NCBI GenBank assembly: GCA_023269865.1
Contig: JAGDWR010000047.1
Coordinates: forward strand, 19,871 to 28,670
Direction of reading: 5' to 3'
Source of the DNA: Candidatus Methanodesulfokora sp.
GTDB taxonomy: Archaea; Korarchaeota; Korarchaeia; Korarchaeales; Korarchaeaceae
DNA: 8,800 nt
In this document: positions 5,438 to 8,800 of the stretch, piece by piece
Position numbering within the stretch: position 1 is the first letter of the stretch
Layout of the letters: each line of letters opens with the position of its first letter
Translations under genes and position numbers: made by a program
The notes under the pieces: model-generated
What the model was told of the DNA's origin: nothing
The model's database searches: none
The model's input: only the letters and a program-made list of their open reading frames with translations

Positions 5438-6328
5438 ATGTACGAGGAAGATCTGGATAAAATGAGGCTTTTTCAGCTCTATAAAAAGGCTTACACCGAT
5501 ATAACTGAGAGAGACATAGAAATAGAGGATGTAAGTGGCTGGTTCTATCTGGTCAATATACCCAAAATGGATCTAAAGATAGCAGCAGTTATACTAGAGG
5601 CCGTTCCTGAATCCGATGCAAATAGAATAGTTACAGAGCTTGTTGATCGCATTAAAGATAACCTTGGGGATGAGTTCGAGTCAACATACGTACATATATG
5701 GACTACTTCTGCTTACAGAGATAAACTCGAGGAGATAGTTGCAGAGAAGGGATATGAAAACGTGAGTATTGAGCTTATGGACGAGCTAATTCCAACTAAC
5801 AAAAAACAAGTACTTCCAAGGAAGAGAGATATAGAGATGAGGAAAGAGACTAAAAGAGCTGACGAAGTCGTGATAAAAGAAAATATAAGTAAAGAAAGGA
5901 CAAAAGCTACTCAGGATTCTGTTATGGTACCAGTAGACGTTCTAAATAAGGTATTGGATACACAAAAAAGCCTGGCTGAGACATTGGACAGAGTTGCTCA
6001 TCTTCTAGAGAGATTGCTGAGCAGGGAGGTCGCAGAAACGAACTATGTCGCAAAGAGCATTACATCAGGTGCAGCTGAGCAGGAAATTGCCCGAAAACCA
6101 GCTTTAAAAGTGGCCAGAAAAACCGTGATAGAGGAAAAAATTGTCGAGAGGGAGGAGAAGCCCATAATCCAGGAATCTATCCGCAAGAAAGAGGAGAGAA
6201 TTGTTGAATCATCCGAGCCCCAGGTAACAAAAGGTGCTGATGAGTTTATAGATGAGTTCGTGATAGACAACCCCTGGGCTGAGATATTAAGCAAGAAGGT
6301 GAGAAAGAATGAGGGTAAAAGTAGTTGA
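5438..6328 (+). CDS. Unrecognised coiled-coil protein translationally coupled to rpoD
   Basis: I do not recognise this 296-residue protein. Residues 1-120 look like a folded alpha/beta domain: strand GWFYLVNIP (34-42), a helix over 45-75, strand STYVHIWTT (82-90), a helix, then strand VSIELM (109-114). A charged, probably disordered linker follows (121-163). Next comes a leucine/valine heptad coiled coil (about 165-196), then a second Lys/Glu-rich linker. The C-terminus carries an acidic-aromatic patch, DEFIDEFVIDNPWAEILSKK (268-287), which looks like a docking peptide. There are no cysteines, signal peptide or membrane helices, so it is cytosolic. A leaderless start fits the TATA box at 5406. 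The last 20 bases overlap rpoD, whose Shine-Dalgarno lies inside this gene, so the two are co-expressed. A role with RNA polymerase or the ribosome is my inference only. Confidence 0.85.
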   Translation: MYEEDLDKMRLFQLYKKAYTDITERDIEIEDVSGWFYLVNIPKMDLKIAAVILEAVPESDANRIVTELVDRIKDNLGDEFESTYVHIWTTSAYRDKLEEIVAEKGYENVSIELMDELIPTNKKQVLPRKRDIEMRKETKRADEVVIKENISKERTKATQDSVMVPVDVLNKVLDTQKSLAETLDRVAHLLERLLSREVAETNYVAKSITSGAAEQEIARKPALKVARKTVIEEKIVEREEKPIIQESIRKKEERIVESSEPQVTKGADEFIDEFVIDNPWAEILSKKVRKNEGKSS

Positions 6329-7094
6329 GATGAGGGAGGATAGAGCCACAATCCTGCTTGAGGACACAACTCCTGCTCTCGCAAATGCTCTGAGAAGGTC
6401 CATAATGTCAGAGGTTCCGGTTATGGCTGTTGATGAAGTCATATTCTTTATCAACACAACGGACTTCATAGATGAGTACATAGCCCATAGGCTTGCGATG
6501 ATACCTCTAAGGACAGATCCAAAGCTTTACAAGATGAGCGGTGATGTCTTCGTGACATTGAAGCTGGATAAGACGGCAGAGGAGGATATGACAGTATATT
6601 CTGGTGATCTTGAAAGCTCAGATCCATTGGTTATACCGGTAAGCAGCAAAATACCCATAGTGACGATGAGAAAAGGCCAGAAATTAAAGCTGGAGGCTAT
6701 AGCTAGGCTCGGTAGGGGGAGGCAACATGCTAAGTGGCAGCCTGTGAGCGGTTTGAGATATCAATATCTTCCAGTATATGAGTTCGACAGCAGCATAGTA
6801 AAGTTAAGCGATTGCGAAAAGTGCGAACTCGAGAAACTTGAAGGAAGCTGGTACAGGCTGAAAGATCCAACAAAATGCCCTGTATGTGCTAGCCAGCTGG
6901 AGAAGATGCTGAACAGAGGGGAGCCTGGAGTGAGGGTAAAATGGGATGATAAAAGGATATTAATAGGATTTGAATCAAATGGACAGCTTCCTCCATTCAG
7001 AATAATAACAATGGCTGCTGAAGAGCTTGTGAAAAAGTTTGAGGAATTTGAAAGCAAGTTTGTAAGCGCAGTAGGAAGATCAAAAGAATCCTGA
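6309..7094 (+). CDS. rpoD: DNA-directed RNA polymerase subunit D
   Basis: This is the archaeal counterpart of Rpb3/alpha. It pairs with subunit L to form the assembly platform for the two large RNA polymerase subunits. The 261 residues contain the dimerisation core NALRRSIMSEVPVMAVDEV (26-44), then HRLAMIPLRTD (60-70). The C-terminal half of the core is at about 210-250 (PPFRIITMAAEELVKKFEEF). The inserted domain 3 (about 165-205) has four cysteines, C169-x2-C172 and C190-x2-C193. Its spacing is unlike the CxxCxxC ferredoxin-type runs I know from iron-sulphur-binding D subunits, so it could be a zinc ribbon or a variant cluster. The ATG at 6309 follows AAGGTGAG by 5 bases. A later ATG at 6330 would lose the first strand. 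The 20-base overlap with the preceding gene suggests coupled translation. Confidence 0.95.
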   Translation: MRVKVVEMREDRATILLEDTTPALANALRRSIMSEVPVMAVDEVIFFINTTDFIDEYIAHRLAMIPLRTDPKLYKMSGDVFVTLKLDKTAEEDMTVYSGDLESSDPLVIPVSSKIPIVTMRKGQKLKLEAIARLGRGRQHAKWQPVSGLRYQYLPVYEFDSSIVKLSDCEKCELEKLEGSWYRLKDPTKCPVCASQLEKMLNRGEPGVRVKWDDKRILIGFESNGQLPPFRIITMAAEELVKKFEEFESKFVSAVGRSKES

Positions 7095-7127
7095 CAATGC
7101 TAATGGCAAAATCCCCTTTCTAGAGAG

Positions 7128-7140
7128 CTTATTTTCTTGT
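7128..7140 (+). terminator. Pyrimidine-rich site after rpoD
   Basis: CTTATTTTCTTGT lies 34 bases after the rpoD stop, in the 60-base gap where rpoD and the minus-strand tautomerase converge. It is the only T-rich candidate for ending the rpoD transcript. No strong hairpin is visible. Confidence 0.3.
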
Positions 7141-7154
7141 CCTATTAAAGCTAT

Positions 7155-7358
7155 TTAGGGCACTTCTATGTGTTTGAATTTTTCGCTTGCCTGCTCTCCT
7201 CCTACACCCCAGTTTTCCTTTGGTACCTCCTGTATCACTACTTCAACAGCTTCCTCTGGGATACCAATTTCGACAAAGGTCTTTGTTATCCCCTCTATGA
7301 CCTTTTTCTTGGCTTCATTGGATAATCCCTTCCAGACATACACATGAACTATTGGCAT
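7155..7358 (-). CDS. Tautomerase-superfamily protein (4-oxalocrotonate tautomerase-like), atypical active site
   Basis: This small protein of 67 codons belongs to the 4-oxalocrotonate tautomerase (MIF/4-OT) superfamily. Members remove their start Met so that Pro-1 acts as the catalytic base. The sequence begins MPIVHVYVWKGLSNEAKKK and contains NWGVGGEQAS near the C-terminus, aligning throughout with Pseudomonas 4-OT. Pro-1 is kept, and Trp-49 (numbered without Met) replaces the family Phe-50. The arginines equivalent to Arg11 and Arg39 are Leu and Glu, so the classical substrate is unlikely. The frame is open further upstream into the tRNA, but the ATG at 7358 is chosen because Pro must follow Met. 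A GGGGGATG sequence also precedes it. The gene lies 43 bases downstream of tRNA-Leu on the same strand and converges with rpoD. Function unknown. Confidence 0.85.
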   Translation of the reverse strand: MPIVHVYVWKGLSNEAKKKVIEGITKTFVEIGIPEEAVEVVIQEVPKENWGVGGEQASEKFKHIEVP

Positions 7359-7401
7359 CACATCCCCCTTTGTGCAACGTAAAAACCAAAAATACAAGAA
7401 A

Positions 7402-7487
7402 TGCGGGGGGTGGGATTTGAACCCACGCGAGCCTACGCTCACCCGCCCCTCAAGCGGGCGCCTTGGACCTGGCTTGGCTACCCCCGC
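7402..7487 (-). tRNA. tRNA-Leu, anticodon GAG
   Basis: On the minus strand 86 bases form a class II tRNA. The acceptor is GCGGGGG/CCCCCGC and the anticodon stem CCCGC/GCGGG around the loop TTGAGGG. The anticodon GAG maps to 7449-7451 on the complement and reads CUC/CUU leucine. The variable arm is GAGC...GCTC, and the T arm is GTGGG-TTCAAAT-CCCAC. The discriminator is A, as required for leucine. There is no intron and no encoded CCA. A T-rich run (TTTCTTGTATTTTT on the minus strand) follows and may terminate it before the tautomerase. Confidence 0.97.
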
Positions 7488-7514
7488 AGGATACTAAATA
7501 CAAGATCCATTTCT

Positions 7515-7522
7515 CTATATAG
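7515..7522 (-). promoter_or_regulatory. TATA box of tRNA-Leu(GAG)
   Basis: CTATATAG, preceded on the minus strand by GAAAAAC as a BRE-like element, is centred about 31 bases upstream of the tRNA 5' end. A transcript starting a few bases before 7487 would need only a short leader removed by RNase P. Confidence 0.6.
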
Positions 7523-7603
7523 GTTTTTCTATTGCATGCTAACATATTTTATTTTAAGTGATTCAATTCATAAGTAGCAGGGAGCAGTGGATCCCAGTAT
7601 AGA

Positions 7604-7611
7604 TTTAAAAA
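7604..7611 (+). promoter_or_regulatory. TATA box of the L18e-L13-S9 operon
   Basis: TTTAAAAA is centred about 36 bases before the L18e ATG. Transcription would start near 7631-7634, giving a leader of about 10-13 bases that overlaps the AAGGTAGGT Shine-Dalgarno (7631-7639). It lies back to back with the tRNA-Leu promoter in a 156-base divergent spacer that otherwise holds no feature I can support. Confidence 0.55.
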
Positions 7612-7643
7612 CCGGTGTTTGTCCTCCTCAAAGGTAGGTCGAG

Positions 7644-8009
7644 ATGGCTAGAAGAACTGGACCAACAAATCCAGTGCTCAGAAAACTGATAAATTCGCTT
7701 GAGAAGCAATCTAGGGAGAACAATGCACCTGTATGGGCAGCAATAGCAGAGAAGCTTAGATATCCTAGAAGAAGGAGGATAGAAGTAAATTTAGACAAGA
7801 TAAACAAATTATACAAAGAGGGGAAGGTTATAGTGGTTCCGGGAAAAGTTCTCGGCGACGGTGAGCTAGATAAACCAGTGAAGGTGGCTGCATTCAAGTT
7901 CTCCAACTCTGCATCAAGGAAGATAGAGGAAGCTGGTGGCAAAGCGATGAGGATAGATGAGGCTATGAGGCTCGATCCAAGAGGAAGCAATGTTATTATA
8001 GTTGCTTGA
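7644..8009 (+). CDS. rpl18e: Large-subunit ribosomal protein L18e
   Basis: This 50S protein of the L15/L18e family is found in archaea and eukaryotes. It has 121 residues. The N-terminus ([19 protein letters not shown]) is the conserved basic arm with its helix. The central [20 protein letters not shown] enters the L15-like fold. The signature [21 protein letters not shown] (63-83) is family-defining. Next comes the helix around [11 protein letters not shown]. Length is normal. The ATG at 7644 follows a Shine-Dalgarno-like AAGGTAGGT by 4 bases. The gene opens a second ribosomal operon, separated from rpoD by the minus-strand tRNA/tautomerase island. Its stop lies 11 bases before the L13 start. 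Confidence 0.96.
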   Translation: MARRTGPTNPVLRKLINSLEKQSRENNAPVWAAIAEKLRYPRRRRIEVNLDKINKLYKEGKVIVVPGKVLGDGELDKPVKVAAFKFSNSASRKIEEAGGKAMRIDEAMRLDPRGSNVIIVA

Positions 8010-8020
8010 GGGGTGTTCTT

Positions 8021-8473
8021 ATGTTCGATATTGTAATAGACGCTGATGGAAAGATCCTGGGAAGGCTGGCTAGTTATGTGGCAAAAAAACTGCTAGAAGG
8101 CAAGAGAGTTGCCATTATAAATGCGGAAAAGGCAGTGATAACGGGAAATCCAAACACTATAAAGGAAAAATATTTGAAAAGAATGCAAATCCCGGGAAGA
8201 CCAAAGCCGGAGAGGGGAATGAAGGTCTCTAGGACCCCGGATAGAATAGTCTGGAGAGCAGTAAGAGGAATGGTTCCCAGAAAGAAGGCAAAGGGAAGAG
8301 AGGCAATGAGGAGGCTAAGAGTATTCATAGGGGTTCCAGATGAGCTTAAAAATGTGTCCATACATGAGCTCAGTGAAGATTATACAAAGGAAAAACTTAA
8401 ACCTAAGAGGGGCAAGAAGATTATGACGGTGTTGGAGCTATCGAACAGCTTGGGGTGGAGGGGTGCTGAATGA
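8021..8473 (+). CDS. rpl13: Large-subunit ribosomal protein L13
   Basis: This early-assembling 50S protein has 150 residues. The start IDADGKILGRLASYVAKKLLEG (6-27) and IINAEKAVITGNP (32-44) form the conserved core. The run SRTPDRIVWRAVRGMVPRKK, followed by the basic helix REAMRRLRVFIGVP, is diagnostic of archaeal/eukaryotic L13. I place the start at the ATG at 8021, because GAGGGGTG (8009-8016) sits 4 bases upstream. The frame could extend to a TTG at 8006, but that would place the Shine-Dalgarno within the coding sequence and overlap the L18e stop without support. The TGA stop overlaps the S9 ATG by three bases (ATGA). Confidence 0.95.
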   Translation: MFDIVIDADGKILGRLASYVAKKLLEGKRVAIINAEKAVITGNPNTIKEKYLKRMQIPGRPKPERGMKVSRTPDRIVWRAVRGMVPRKKAKGREAMRRLRVFIGVPDELKNVSIHELSEDYTKEKLKPKRGKKIMTVLELSNSLGWRGAE

Positions 8474-8800
8474 GCTCAGCTAAGGGTGTTAGGAAGATGA
8501 AGATGGCATCTGCTTCTGCGTCCAGAAAGACTTCTAGAGCGTTTGCTGTCATTAAGAAAGGTAGTGGAAGATTATTCATAAATGGAATGCCATATGATGT
8601 CTACTTTCCAAATGAACTTGTTCAGATGAAAGTGCTGGAGCCTCTCTGGCTGGCTAGCGACTACATCTCTGATGTGGACATAGAGGTAAGGGTATCAGGA
8701 GGGGGCTTCATGAGTCAGGCAGATGCTGTCAGGATGGCAATAGGTAGAGCCTTAGTTGAATATACTGGTTCTGAGAAACTCGAGAGAATATACAGAGAAT
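8470..8800 (+). CDS. rps9: Small-subunit ribosomal protein S9, N-terminal part (cut by window edge)
   Basis: This is a protein of the 30S head whose C-terminal tail touches P-site tRNA. About 110 residues are visible. After an Ala/Ser/Lys-rich N-terminus come SASRKTSRAFAVIKKGSGRL and FINGMPYDVYFPN, the usual RKT...G.GR..(I/V)NG pattern. Further on, RVSGGGFMSQADAVRMAIGR (about 76-95) is the conserved GGG...Q.DA...AI.RAL motif. The C-terminal tail ending in KKR lies beyond the window. The ATG overlaps the L13 stop (ATGA) and has a strong Shine-Dalgarno GGAGGGGTG at 8457-8465, 4 bases upstream, so the two genes are translated together. In Sulfolobus-like orders rpoN and rpoK would follow. Confidence 0.95.
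   Translation, partial: MSSAKGVRKMKMASASASRKTSRAFAVIKKGSGRLFINGMPYDVYFPNELVQMKVLEPLWLASDYISDVDIEVRVSGGGFMSQADAVRMAIGRALVEYTGSEKLERIYRE

Noticed and set aside
6043..6384. Minus-strand open frame antisense to the unknown gene and rpoD
   Set aside because: Ser/Phe/Leu-rich composition typical of the complement of Lys/Glu-rich coding sequence, and it crosses two well-supported genes.
7359..7442. Longer N-terminus for the tautomerase, reaching into tRNA-Leu
   Set aside because: It would be encoded partly by the tRNA gene and would bury the Pro-1 that the family needs at the mature N-terminus.
8006..8020. Upstream TTG start for L13
   Set aside because: It overlaps the L18e stop with no Shine-Dalgarno of its own, while the ATG at 8021 has GAGGGGTG correctly spaced.
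1..8800. CRISPR array, insertion sequence, integrase or toxin-antitoxin genes
   Set aside because: No regularly spaced repeats, terminal inverted repeats flanking a transposase, or matching protein motifs are present.

Overview
The window looks like chromosomal DNA from a thermophilic crenarchaeon (Thermoprotei). It has archaeal/eukaryotic-type ribosomal proteins (L34e, L14e, L18e), archaeal RNA polymerase subunit RpoD, Cbf5, archaeal-type adenylate kinase and an EMC3/TMCO1-like membrane protein. AGA/AGG and ATA codons dominate, TATA-box promoters are visible, leaderless and Shine-Dalgarno-led genes are mixed, and two very GC-rich class II tRNAs without encoded CCA sit in AT-rich spacers. I cannot name the order or genus from sequence alone.

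Layout. Positions 1-591 are the C-terminal half of SecY. A 275-bp spacer follows (592-865) and holds a possible small zinc-motif peptide gene (701-802). Next come adenylate kinase (866-1438), the EMC3-like insertase (1442-1936), L34e (1978-2268), L14e (2326-2604) and Cbf5 (2604-3575). Positions 3576-4005 hold an AT-rich hairpin, tRNA-Ser(GGA) at 3718-3802, an inverted repeat at 3884-3908 and the promoter of the next operon. That operon is S13-S4-S11 (4006-5340). After an AT-rich terminator/promoter gap, an unrecognised 296-residue coiled-coil protein (5438-6328) overlaps RpoD (6309-7094) by 20 nt. A minus-strand island follows: a tautomerase-family protein (7155-7358) and tRNA-Leu(GAG) (7402-7487). 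The plus strand then resumes with L18e, L13 and the start of S9 (7644-8800).

The genes serve protein synthesis and its coupling to transcription and secretion: ribosome subunits, rRNA pseudouridylation (Cbf5), membrane insertion (SecY and the EMC3-like protein), nucleotide supply (Adk) and RNA polymerase assembly (RpoD). The order matches the secY...cbf5 and S13-S4-S11-rpoD-L18e-L13-S9 clusters as I recall them from crenarchaea. It departs in four places: no cmk between L34e and L14e, extra sequence between secY and adk, an unknown gene translationally coupled to rpoD, and the minus-strand tRNA/tautomerase island between rpoD and L18e.

The points most worth following are the unknown rpoD-coupled protein, the atypical cysteine pattern in RpoD, the mini-gene downstream of secY, and a tautomerase that lacks both classical active-site arginines. 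There is no CRISPR array, insertion sequence or phage gene.
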